The position numbers were made by a program, and so were the translations under genes. Shown in pieces: positions 56,492-64,000 of a stretch of 64,000 nucleotides of DNA (the stretch's first letter is position 1; every line of letters begins with the position of its first letter). The DNA lies in assembly GCA_016214955.1 (NCBI GenBank), contig JACRMN010000030.1, forward strand, positions 1 through 64,000, read 5' to 3'. The stretch comes from Deltaproteobacteria bacterium (GTDB lineage: Bacteria > Myxococcota > Myxococcia > Myxococcales > Anaeromyxobacteraceae). The notes beneath the pieces are model-generated. The model did not search any database, was not told where the DNA came from, and saw only the letters and a list, made by a program, of their open reading frames with translations.

Positions 56492-57564
56492 GGAGGGCGC
56501 TGCAGGCGCTGGCGGGGCTCGCCGTCTCCGGGGTGGCCCTGTGGCTGACCCTGCGCGGCAAGGACCTGTCGGCCATCTGGCGGGCCGGCTGGGAGGCCGA
56601 CCACCGCTACCTGCTCGGCTACCTGCTGACCGCCTCCGCCATCCACTTCGCCCGGACGGTGCGCTGGCGCATCCTCCTCGACCCGGTGGCCCGGATCCCC
56701 TTCGCCCGCATCAACGCCGCCTGCGCGGTGGGCTTCATGGCGCTCTTCATCCTGCCGCTGCGCATCGGCGAGTTCGCGCGGCCCTACCTGGTGGCCCAGC
56801 GGCCCGCGCTGCGGGTCTCGGCGGCGCTCTCCTCGGTGGTGGTGGAGCGGGTGGCCGACGGCGTCTTCACCGCCGGGATGCTGGTGCTGGCCCTCCTGGC
56901 CGTGCCCGAGGGGACCGCCAACCTGCCGCTGCTGCGCGGGGCCGGCTGGGTGATGCTCGGCCTCTTCGCCGGCCTGGTGGCGTTCCTGGTGGTTGCCTAC
57001 CGGAGCCGCGACCGGGCGGTGTCGCTCACCCGGAGGCTGCTGGCGCCGCTCTCGCCGCGCCTCGCCGACAGGGTGGGCGGGATGATGGACGCCTTCATCC
57101 ACGGCCTGCGCCAGGTGCCCGGGGGACGGGGCCTGGCGACCTTCCTCCTGCTGACGGTCGCCTACTGGGGGCTCAACGGGCTGGGGATGCTCATCCTGGC
57201 CCGCGGCTTCGGCATCACCCTGGACCTGGTCCAGGCCTTCACGGTGCTGGGGGTGCTGGTGGTGGGCGTGATGATCCCGGCCGGCCCGGGCATGGTGGGC
57301 ACCTTCCAGTACGCGGTGGTGCTGGCGTTGTCGCTCTTCGTGCCGCGCGAGGTGGTGGACGTGCGCGGCCAGGCCTACGCCAACGTGCTCTGGGGCGCCC
57401 AGCTCTTCCAGCTCACGCTCTTCGGGCTGGTGGCCCTCTTCTCCCGCCACATCCGGCTGGCCGCGATCTTCCGGGCCCCGGGGGAGATCGAGTCGGGGCT
57501 CGAGGAGGAGGAGCGCGACTACCAGGCCCAGGAGGCCGGGCGCGGAAAGGGCGGCGGAGCCTAG
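56488..57564 (+). CDS. Flippase-like membrane protein, LPG synthase TM-type (UPF0104)
   Basis: The 358-residue protein has eight or more membrane segments and fits the lysylphosphatidylglycerol-synthase TM or YbhN-like family. The motifs ALFILPLRIGEFARPYLVAQR and GVMIPAGPGMVGTFQYAVVLAL (given by ends) are characteristic. The domain that adds lysine to lipid is absent, so the protein is more likely a flippase or lipid transporter. GTG start. The C-terminal tail is acidic. Confidence 0.85.
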   Translation: MRRALQALAGLAVSGVALWLTLRGKDLSAIWRAGWEADHRYLLGYLLTASAIHFARTVRWRILLDPVARIPFARINAACAVGFMALFILPLRIGEFARPYLVAQRPALRVSAALSSVVVERVADGVFTAGMLVLALLAVPEGTANLPLLRGAGWVMLGLFAGLVAFLVVAYRSRDRAVSLTRRLLAPLSPRLADRVGGMMDAFIHGLRQVPGGRGLATFLLLTVAYWGLNGLGMLILARGFGITLDLVQAFTVLGVLVVGVMIPAGPGMVGTFQYAVVLALSLFVPREVVDVRGQAYANVLWGAQLFQLTLFGLVALFSRHIRLAAIFRAPGEIESGLEEEERDYQAQEAGRGKGGGA

Positions 57565-57570
57565 CCTGGC

Positions 57571-57741
57571 TCAGGCGGCCCGGCCGCTCCGCGCCAGGCG
57601 GGCCAGGACCAGGTCCTCGATGGCCGGCTCCAGCTCCTTGCGGAAGTCCTCGCGGATGATCTCGTCGAGCTCCCGCACCAGCTGCTCGAACTCGGGCAGG
57701 TGAACGGGATCCTCGAGCACGGGCACTCTCGTGGTCTGCAT
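57571..57741 (-). CDS. Small acidic protein of 56 residues, unknown
   Basis: This ORF on the minus strand gives MQTTRVPVLEDPVHLPEFEQ, then VRELDEIIREDFRKELEPA and IEDLVLARLARSGRAA. It is mostly helical and amphipathic, with charged runs. The ATG at 57741 has a strong GGAGGA, 4 bases away, and the codon pattern fits. It is flanked by the flippase gene (convergent) and the TolC gene. No family was recognised. Confidence 0.62.
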   Translation of the reverse strand: MQTTRVPVLEDPVHLPEFEQLVRELDEIIREDFRKELEPAIEDLVLARLARSGRAA

Positions 57742-57839
57742 GCGGTCCTCCGGCGGCCCGGGTATCGGCCGCTATCGGCTCACCGCCAGTGTCGCCCGGA
57801 GGGGAGGGCCGTCAAGAAACCCGCTGGCGCACGGCCGTG

Positions 57840-59138
57840 CTACGGCCGGCCCAGCGCCCTGAGCAGCAGGGCCCGCGCCGAGGAGAGGCTGTAGTCGGCC
57901 TGGACCTTCTGGGCGCCGGCCGAGGTCAGGGCAAGCTGGGCGTCGCCCTGCTCCAGGGCGCTCCCGGCGCCGGTCTGGTAGCGCCCCTCGGCGAGACGCA
58001 GCCGCTCGCGGGCGTTCACCAGCGCCTCGCCGGCGGCCTCCCGCGCCTCGCGCGCGGCGCGCACCGCCAGCCGCGCCTGCTCCACCTCGAGCCTCACCTG
58101 CTGGCGAGCCGCCGCCAGCTGGGAGGCCAGGCCGTCGAGCCCGGCGCGGGCCTCGCGCGCCTGGGCCTCGGTGAGGCCGCCCTGGAACAGGTTCCAGGTG
58201 AGCGAGGCGGTGGCGCTCCAGTTCCAGTAGCCGAAGTCGATGCGCGGGCCGGCCTGGGTGAGGCCGGTGGAGACCGACAGGCTCGGGTAGTAGCCGCCCT
58301 GCGCCGACCGCACCGAGGCCTCCTGGGCCCGGACCTGCGCCTGCAGGGCCGCCACGTCGGGGCGGGCTGCCAGCGCCTCGCCCAGCAGCGCCTCGGTGTC
58401 CTGCTCCTCGCCGGGGATGGGTCCCAGCGCTTCGTCGGCGACGTCGTAGTCGGTGGAGCGCTCCACGCCCATGGCCTGGTTGAGCTGGGCCTTGGCCACC
58501 TCGTAGCCGTTCTCGGCGTTGATGAGCTGGACCCGGGCGTTGGCGCGGTCGGTGCGGGCCTGCGCGAGGTCGATCTCGGGCCGCGTGCCCACCTCCACGA
58601 AGCCCTGGATCTGGCGCAGGTGGGCCTCCTGGTTGGCGAGCGACTCGCGGGCCACGGTCACCAGGTCCTTGGCGGCGCGCGCCGTGAAGAAGCCGGTGCG
58701 GGCCGCGAGGAGCACCTGCAGGGCGGTGGAGCGCTCGGTGTCCTGCTGCGCCTCGGCACGGGCGCGGGAGGCGGCCCAGGCCTCGCGGGTGCGGCCGAAG
58801 TCCCAGACGAGCTGGGAGAGCTTGCCGCTGAAGAGCCAGGAGTCGGCGGTGTCCCAGCCGCCGCTGGTGGCGGTGAGCGGGGGTCGGGCCGGGTTGTCGG
58901 TGGCGATGGTGTAGCTCCCGGCGGCGCTGACCTGGGGCAGGAGGGCGGCGCGGTCCTGGTCGGCGCGGGCCTGCGCCGACCGGGTGCCGGCCTGGGCCTG
59001 GCGCAGCAGCGGCTGGTTCTCGCGGGCCAGGCGGGTGGCGTCCTCGAGCGACAGCACCGGGCGCGCCGGGGCCTGGGCGTGGCCCAGGGCCGGTGCCGCC
59101 AGGGCGGCGAGCAGGAGGGCGGTGGTGCGGCCGGTCAT
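57840..59138 (-). CDS. TolC-family outer-membrane efflux protein
   Basis: The 432-residue protein has a signal peptide (MTGRTTALLLAALAAPALGHA) and two outer-membrane efflux repeats rich in alpha-helical coiled coil, such as LSLEDATRLARENQPLLRQAQ and YQTGAGSALEQGDAQLAL. It would form the outer-membrane tunnel of an export pump. It overlaps the permease by four bases (ATGA), so the pump is encoded as one operon of four genes on the minus strand. Confidence 0.93.
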   Translation of the reverse strand: MTGRTTALLLAALAAPALGHAQAPARPVLSLEDATRLARENQPLLRQAQAGTRSAQARADQDRAALLPQVSAAGSYTIATDNPARPPLTATSGGWDTADSWLFSGKLSQLVWDFGRTREAWAASRARAEAQQDTERSTALQVLLAARTGFFTARAAKDLVTVARESLANQEAHLRQIQGFVEVGTRPEIDLAQARTDRANARVQLINAENGYEVAKAQLNQAMGVERSTDYDVADEALGPIPGEEQDTEALLGEALAARPDVAALQAQVRAQEASVRSAQGGYYPSLSVSTGLTQAGPRIDFGYWNWSATASLTWNLFQGGLTEAQAREARAGLDGLASQLAAARQQVRLEVEQARLAVRAAREAREAAGEALVNARERLRLAEGRYQTGAGSALEQGDAQLALTSAGAQKVQADYSLSSARALLLRALGRP

Positions 59139-60364
59139 TCGAACCTCAGGGCGGTGATGGGGTCGAGCCGGGAGGCGCGGTGGGCCGGGTAGAAGCCGAA
59201 GCCCACGCCCACCAGGCCGCTGAAGCCCACGGCGATGATGATGACGTCGGGCCGGTAGAGGACCTGCCAGCCGAAGCTGGAGGCCAGCCAGCGGGCCGCC
59301 CCCAGGCCCAGCGTCACCCCGATCAGGCCGCCGGCCACGGCCAGCACCAGCGCCTCGACGAGGAACTGGAGCCGGATGTCGCCGGGCTTCGCCCCCACCG
59401 CCATGCGCAGCCCGATCTCGCGGGTCCGCTCGGTGACCGACACCAGCATGATGTTCATGATCCCGATGCCGCCCACCAGCAGCGAGACCGCGGCGATGGC
59501 GGCCAGCAGGGTGGTGAGGGTGCGCGTGCCCTCCTGCGAGGCGTTGGCGATCTCGGCCAGGTTGCGGATCGAGAAGTCGTCGTCGGCGCCGGGCTGGAGC
59601 CGGTGCCTGTCGCGCAGCAGGGCCCGGACCTGGCGCTCGGTCCGCTGGGTGGCCTCGGAGCTGACCGCGCTGACCATGATCGAGCCGGCGATGTAGTTGC
59701 CGAGCCCGCCCTGGATCTTCTGGCGGAAGGTGCTCACCGGCACCACCACGGTGTCGTCGTAGTCCTGGCCGAACTGCGACTGGCCCTTCTTGGTGAGCAC
59801 GCCGACCACGGTGAAGGGCACGTTCTTCACCCGGATGATCTGGCCCACCGGGTTGGCACTGGGGCCGAAGAGCTTCTCTGCCACCGTCAGGCCGATGACC
59901 GCGGACTTGGTGCCGCCGTCCACGTCGGTCTGGGTGAGGAGCGCGCCGTGCTCCGCCTCCCAGGTGCGGATGGCGAAGTACTCGGGCGTGGTGCCGAGGA
60001 CCTGGGTGGTCCAGTTCTGGTCCTCCGAGAGCACCTGGGCCACGGAGCGCAGCTGGGGGGCGGCGTAGCGGACGGTGGGGATCTCCGCCTGGATGGCCTT
60101 GAGGTCGTCCCAGGTGAGGGTGGGCATCGACCCGTGGCCGCCGTGGGCACCGCCGGCGGTGCTGGTGCCGGGCACCACGATGAGCATGTTGGAGCCCATG
60201 GCGGCGAAGGAGGCCTCCACCCGCGCCTTGGCGCCGTCGCCGATGGCCACCATGGCGATGACCGCCGAGACGCCGATGACGATGCCCAGGGTGGTGAGGA
60301 AGGAGCGCAGCTTGTTGCGCTGCAGGGCGCGCAGCGCCACCCGCAGGGTCTGGAGCCAGCTCAT
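59135..60364 (-). CDS. MacB-like permease without ATPase
   Basis: The 409-residue permease has the MacB/LolE fold: an N-terminal helix (LRSFLTTLGIVIGVSAVIAMV), a large periplasmic domain (about 45-285) and three C-terminal helices (MNIMLVSVTERTREIGLRMAVGAK then two more). In E. coli MacB the ATPase is fused; here it is a separate gene upstream (60361-61119). The start at 60364 overlaps the ATPase stop by four bases. Confidence 0.92.
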   Translation of the reverse strand: MSWLQTLRVALRALQRNKLRSFLTTLGIVIGVSAVIAMVAIGDGAKARVEASFAAMGSNMLIVVPGTSTAGGAHGGHGSMPTLTWDDLKAIQAEIPTVRYAAPQLRSVAQVLSEDQNWTTQVLGTTPEYFAIRTWEAEHGALLTQTDVDGGTKSAVIGLTVAEKLFGPSANPVGQIIRVKNVPFTVVGVLTKKGQSQFGQDYDDTVVVPVSTFRQKIQGGLGNYIAGSIMVSAVSSEATQRTERQVRALLRDRHRLQPGADDDFSIRNLAEIANASQEGTRTLTTLLAAIAAVSLLVGGIGIMNIMLVSVTERTREIGLRMAVGAKPGDIRLQFLVEALVLAVAGGLIGVTLGLGAARWLASSFGWQVLYRPDVIIIAVGFSGLVGVGFGFYPAHRASRLDPITALRFE

Positions 60365-61119
60365 GGGATCACCTCCGCCAGCGGGCCGTCCTCGGCCGGG
60401 CCGGGCTCTGCCCGCCGCGGCTCGCGCCGCGTGTCCGACTTCACCAGGCCGTCGCGCATCACCACCACCCGCGAGGCGTACTGGGCGATGTCGGGCTCGT
60501 GGGTCACCAGCACCACGGTGATGCCGCTCCTCCCCAGCTCCTGGAACAGGGCCATCACGTCGACGCTGGTGCGGGAGTCGAGGTTGCCGGTGGGCTCGTC
60601 GGCGAGGATGACGCGCGGCTGCGTCACCAGCGCCCGGGCGATGGCCACCCGCTGCTGCTGGCCGCCCGACATCTGGTTGGGCATGTGCTCGAGCCTGTCG
60701 GCCAGGCCCACCCGCGCCAGCGCCTCGGCGGCCCGCGCGTGGCGCCCGGCCGCCGGCACGCCGGCGTAGAGGAGCGGCAGCTCCACGTTCTCGAGTGCGC
60801 TGGTGCGGGCCAGCAGGTTGAAGCTCTGGAAGACGAAGCCGATGGTGCGGTTGCGGATCTCGGCCAGCTTCTCGGTGCCGAAGGTCGAGACCTCCTGGCC
60901 GTCGAGCAGGTAGCGGCCCGAGGTGGGGCGATCGAGGCAGCCGAGGACGTTCATGAGCGTGGACTTGCCCGAGCCCGAGGCGCCCATCACCGCGGTGAAC
61001 TCGCCCTGGGCGATGGTCAGGCTCACGCCGCGGAGGGCCTGCACCTCCACGTCGCCCATCCGGTAGGTCCGGACCAGGTCCGAGAGCTGGATGAGGGGCG
61101 CTTCGGTCACGGCGCTCAC
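60361..61119 (-). CDS. ABC transporter ATPase, MacB/LolD type
   Basis: The 252-residue ATPase has Walker A GASGSGKST (46-54), signature MSGGQQQRVAIARAL, Walker B VILADEPTGNLDS and an H-loop. The residue set is that of the LolD/MacB group. It starts at a GTG directly after the adaptor stop and is coupled to the permease. Together they form an energised exporter. Confidence 0.94.
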   Translation of the reverse strand: MSAVTEAPLIQLSDLVRTYRMGDVEVQALRGVSLTIAQGEFTAVMGASGSGKSTLMNVLGCLDRPTSGRYLLDGQEVSTFGTEKLAEIRNRTIGFVFQSFNLLARTSALENVELPLLYAGVPAAGRHARAAEALARVGLADRLEHMPNQMSGGQQQRVAIARALVTQPRVILADEPTGNLDSRTSVDVMALFQELGRSGITVVLVTHEPDIAQYASRVVVMRDGLVKSDTRREPRRAEPGPAEDGPLAEVIP

Positions 61120-62346
61120 CTAGAGGCCGCGGCGGATCTGGGCCGCCATGGGGTTGGTGGAGCCGCCGGCGGCGTCGGTGATGACCTTGTCGCCGGGCTG
61201 CAGCTCCCCCTCGACGAGCTCGGTGGTGCTGCCGTCGGAGATGCCGGTGCGCACCCGCACCGGGGCCGGACCGGCCTCGCGCAGCACCCACAGGGTGCGC
61301 CGGTCGCGGGTCTCGCCCTCGCGGGGGGCGCGGGCGTTGCCTCCGGCCCGGGCCGCGCCGGCGCCGCCGGAGCCCTTCAGCAGGTCGGGTGGCGGGCGGA
61401 AGCGGAGGGCGGCGTTGGGGATGCGCACCACGTCGTCCTTCTCGGCGTAGATGAAGGTGACGTTGGCGGTCATGCCCGGCTTGAGCTTGAGGGCCGGGTT
61501 GTCGACGTCGATGACGGCGTCGTAGGTGACCACGTTCTGCACCGTCTGCGGGGCGTTGCGGATCTGCCGGACCTTGCCCTGGAACCGCTCCGAGGGGTAG
61601 GCGTCCACGGTGAAGCTGGCCTCCATCCCGGCGCGGAGCCGGCCGACGTCGGCCTCGGCCACGCTGGTGTCCACCTGCATCTTCGCCAGGTCCTCGGCGA
61701 TGACGAAGAGGGTGGGGGCCTGCAGCGAGGCGGCCACCGTCTGGCCCACGTCGACGTTGCGCGAGATGACCACGCCGTTGGTCGGAGACACGATGTCGGT
61801 GTAGGCCAGGTTCACCTGCGCTTGGTGGAGCGCGGCGCGGGCCTGCTCCACGGCACCCTGCGAGGCGGCAACCTGGGCGCGGGCGGCGTCGGCGGTGGAC
61901 TGGGCGGTCTCGTAGTCGGCCAGCGCGATGAGCTTGCGCTCGGCCAGCGCCTTGGCGCGGGCGGCCTGGCGGTCGGCGTCGGTGGCCTGGGCCTGGGAGC
62001 GGGCCAGGTTGCCCTGGGCGGCCATGTGGTTGGCGCGGGCCTGCTCGACGGCCGCCTGGAACAGCGCCGGGTCGATCTTGGCGATGAGCTGCCCCTTCTT
62101 CACGGTGGAGTTGAAGTCGGCGCGGAGCTCGGCGATGCGGCCCGACACCTGGCTGCCGACCTGCACCGTGACGATGGCCGAGAGCGTGCCGGTGGCGGTC
62201 ACCTTGGCGGTGATGTTGCCCTTGTCCACTGCGGCGGTCTCGAAGGCCGGCCTGGCCTTGCCGTTGGCGGCGGTCCAGCGCCACACCCCGGCGCCCGCAG
62301 CCAGCACGGCGACGGCGATGGCGATGGTCCAGCGGCGCTTGTTCAT
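61120..62346 (-). CDS. Periplasmic adaptor subunit, MacA type
   Basis: The 408-residue protein has an N-terminal anchor (WTIAIAVAVLAAGAGVWRW), a lipoyl/barrel-sandwich region (VQVGSQVSGRIAELRADF), a helical hairpin (about 95-170) and the beta-barrel end typical of membrane-fusion proteins. It links the ABC permease to TolC. The ATG at 62346 follows GAGGAAAG; the upstream extension to 62424 is not supported. Its promoter may lie near TATCAT (62429-62424), but no good -35 is seen. Confidence 0.93.
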   Translation of the reverse strand: MNKRRWTIAIAVAVLAAGAGVWRWTAANGKARPAFETAAVDKGNITAKVTATGTLSAIVTVQVGSQVSGRIAELRADFNSTVKKGQLIAKIDPALFQAAVEQARANHMAAQGNLARSQAQATDADRQAARAKALAERKLIALADYETAQSTADAARAQVAASQGAVEQARAALHQAQVNLAYTDIVSPTNGVVISRNVDVGQTVAASLQAPTLFVIAEDLAKMQVDTSVAEADVGRLRAGMEASFTVDAYPSERFQGKVRQIRNAPQTVQNVVTYDAVIDVDNPALKLKPGMTANVTFIYAEKDDVVRIPNAALRFRPPPDLLKGSGGAGAARAGGNARAPREGETRDRRTLWVLREAGPAPVRVRTGISDGSTTELVEGELQPGDKVITDAAGGSTNPMAAQIRRGL

Positions 62347-62561
62347 GGGCTTTCCTCGGTGGGGTGGCGGCGAAGGGGGAACCTCGGCGGGCACCGGTCG
62401 GATCTCGGCGGGAAGGCGTCGCATGATAGCGGCATACCCCCGGGAAGGCTGGGAATTAAGCGGCCTTCGCGCCGCGCCTGGCCCGCCGGGCGCCCCGGCT
62501 GGTAGGCTGCCTGGGCTGGGAACGACCGGTGGAGAGCCGCGACCGAGAAGAGGACGGGAGC

Positions 62562-64000
62562 GTGGTGACGGGAGTGCGCCCCGGCGCGCTCACCGCGCTG
62601 CTGCGGGAGATCGCCGGCGCGGCCGCTCCGGCCACGCCCGCCCGCCTGGAGGCGGTGCGCGCCGGGCTCCTGGTCGAGCGGTACGAGCTGGTCCGGGAGC
62701 TGGGGCGCGGCGCCTTCGGCGTCGTCTGGGAGGCGCGAGACGTCAAGCTGGGCCGGTCGGTGGCCTTCAAGCTGGTGCGCCCCGGCAGGGCGCGGGTCGG
62801 CGAGGAGCAGCTCCAGCGCGAGGCCGAGGCCATCGCCCGGCTCTCGCACCCCAACCTGGTGACGCTCCACGACGTGGGCCGCTGCCCCCAGGGCCCCTAC
62901 CTGGTGCTGGAGCTGCTCCGCGGCGCGACCCTGGAGGCCCGGCTGGCCCAGGGGCCCGTGCCGCCCCGGGAGGCGGTGCAGCTCGCGCTGGGGGTGGCCC
63001 GCGGCCTGGCACACGCCCACGCCCAGGGCGTGGTCCACCGCGACCTCAAGCCCAGCAACGTCTTCCTTTGCCAGGACGGGCAGCTGAAGGTACTCGACTT
63101 CGGCATGGCGCACGCCTTCGGCCGGATGCGGGTGGACGGCGGCACTCCCGGCTACATGGCGCCGGAGCAGTGGCGCGGTGCCCCCGAGGACGAGCGCACC
63201 GACGTCTTCTCGCTGGGGGTCATGCTCTACCGGATGCTGGCCGGCGAGCTGCCGTTCCCCGGGGACGGCGGCCGGTCCACCACCGGCCCCGACCCGGCAC
63301 CCGAGGTGCGGGTGCCGGAGGTGCCGGGGCTCGGGCCGCTGGTGGGGCGGATGCTCTCCCAGGACCCGGTGGGCAGGCCGCGGAACGGCTCCGAGCTGCT
63401 CGAGGAGCTCCAGGCGCTGGCGCCGGCCACCGATCGCTCCTCGAGCGGCACCAGCCTGCGGGTGGTGGTGCGGCGCAAGCAGGCGCGCCGGCTCCGCCTG
63501 GCTGCCGGCGCGGCGGCGGCGCTGCTGGTGGCGGGTGGGATCGCGGTGGTGGGCGGCATGGTGGGCAGCCGCTGGCACGGGCCGCGGCCCCGGCCGGCCG
63601 CCGGCGCCGACGGCCGGGTGGTGGTGGCGGTGGCCGACTTCGCCAACGAGTCGCAGGACCCGGAGCTGGATGGCCTCTCGGTGCTGCTCATCACCTCGCT
63701 GGAGCAGTCCCGTTCCCTGCGCATCCTCACCCGCGGAGCCATGGTGGCCAGCCTGCGGCAGCTGGGGAAGGAGGCGAGCCAGCGCATCGACGAGACCCTG
63801 GCCCGCGAGGTGGGCGCCCGGGTGGGGGCGAGCGCGCTCCTGCTGGGCTCGGTGCGCAAGGTGGGCGGCGTCTACGCGGTGGAGGTGCGGGCAGTGGACC
63901 CGGCCCGCGACGACTACCTGTTCACGGTGCAGGAGCAGGCCAGCGGCAAGCAGGGCGTGCTCGACGCCCTCGATCGGCTCTCGCAGCGCACCCGCGAGCG
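62562..64000 (+). CDS. Ser/Thr protein kinase with a periplasmic TolB/FlgO-like domain (3' cut by window edge)
   Basis: The first 479 codons are in the window. The kinase domain has the Gly loop LGRGAFG (residues 47-53), Lys70, HRDLKPSN (Asp161) and DFG (179-181). One membrane helix (about 308-330) follows and then a periplasmic domain that resembles TolB-amino-terminal or FlgO-type domains (VVVAVADFANESQDPELDGL and LREVGARVGASALLLGSVRK-like). This layout is common in myxobacteria. The GTG at 62562 was chosen; a GTG at 62529 is an alternative. It is divergent from the efflux operon. Confidence 0.88.
   Translation, partial: MVTGVRPGALTALLREIAGAAAPATPARLEAVRAGLLVERYELVRELGRGAFGVVWEARDVKLGRSVAFKLVRPGRARVGEEQLQREAEAIARLSHPNLVTLHDVGRCPQGPYLVLELLRGATLEARLAQGPVPPREAVQLALGVARGLAHAHAQGVVHRDLKPSNVFLCQDGQLKVLDFGMAHAFGRMRVDGGTPGYMAPEQWRGAPEDERTDVFSLGVMLYRMLAGELPFPGDGGRSTTGPDPAPEVRVPEVPGLGPLVGRMLSQDPVGRPRNGSELLEELQALAPATDRSSSGTSLRVVVRRKQARRLRLAAGAAAALLVAGGIAVVGGMVGSRWHGPRPRPAAGADGRVVVAVADFANESQDPELDGLSVLLITSLEQSRSLRILTRGAMVASLRQLGKEASQRIDETLAREVGARVGASALLLGSVRKVGGVYAVEVRAVDPARDDYLFTVQEQASGKQGVLDALDRLSQRTRE

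Noticed and set aside
62400-62440. Full promoter for the efflux operon
   Set aside because: TATCAT is present, but no -35 box at 16-18 bases could be found.

Overview
The window looks like a chromosomal segment from a high-GC myxobacterium-like bacterium (Myxococcota, most like Anaeromyxobacter). This is inferred from the very high GC content, frequent GTG starts, the standard bacterial S10/spc/alpha ribosomal gene order, and the accessory genes: roadblock/LC7 proteins, a Ser/Thr kinase with a periplasmic domain, an NtrC-type regulator, an MCE lipid transporter and an HNH protein. No insertion sequence, phage gene or CRISPR array was seen.

Positions 1-17757 hold the translation locus: the end of tuf, then rpsJ, rplD-W-B, rpsS, rplV, rpsC, rplP, rpmC, rpsQ, rplN-X-E, rpsN, rpsH, rplF-R, rpsE, rpmD, rplO, secY, adk, map, rpmJ, rpsM-K-D, rpoA, rplQ, then rpsP, a KH protein, rimM, trmD and rplS. 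Two usual members are missing from their normal slots: rplC (L3) between rpsJ and rplD, and infA between map and rpmJ. The map-rpmJ gap instead holds a promoter, three stem-loops and an intrinsic terminator, which suggests a controlled leader for the alpha operon.

Positions 17817-40531 are mostly housekeeping and signalling genes: a membrane SMC/YhaN-like protein that has lost its P-loop, yraN, rsmI, an outer-membrane protein, an NtrC regulator with its 7TM-GAF histidine kinase, a Slt70-like lytic transglycosylase, an HNH protein, a MinD-like ATPase translationally coupled to a J-like/RodZ-like protein, a CDGSH protein, an RluD-type pseudouridine synthase, a methyltransferase, an ABC exporter, speA, dodecin, ilvD and a YbaK-like protein.

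Positions 40530-43735 contain a palindrome-rich convergent spacer and a compact four-gene operon (roadblock protein, ODP-type diiron metallo-beta-lactamase-fold protein, OmpA-domain protein, membrane roadblock-like protein). A further roadblock-like gene is divergent from it. This is the strongest candidate here for an undescribed signalling module. Next to it is a selenocysteine tRNA (selC) with a promoter placed to start transcription at about the first base of the tRNA.

Positions 43994-64000 carry a sterol-desaturase-family oxygenase, a HAD 5'-nucleotidase, small zinc-ribbon proteins, a paired M16 protease (one active, one inactive subunit), an RluA-type synthase, an MlaE-MlaF-MCE operon whose MCE protein ends in a beta-rich domain, a TlpA-like thioredoxin, yacG, a hydroxyacid dehydrogenase, a CpsB-like PHP phosphatase, a flippase-like membrane protein, a new 56-residue ORF, a MacAB-TolC-type efflux operon and the 5' part of a Ser/Thr kinase gene. 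Several first genes of operons show a promoter whose -10 box ends only 6-10 bases before the start codon, which suggests leaderless mRNAs.
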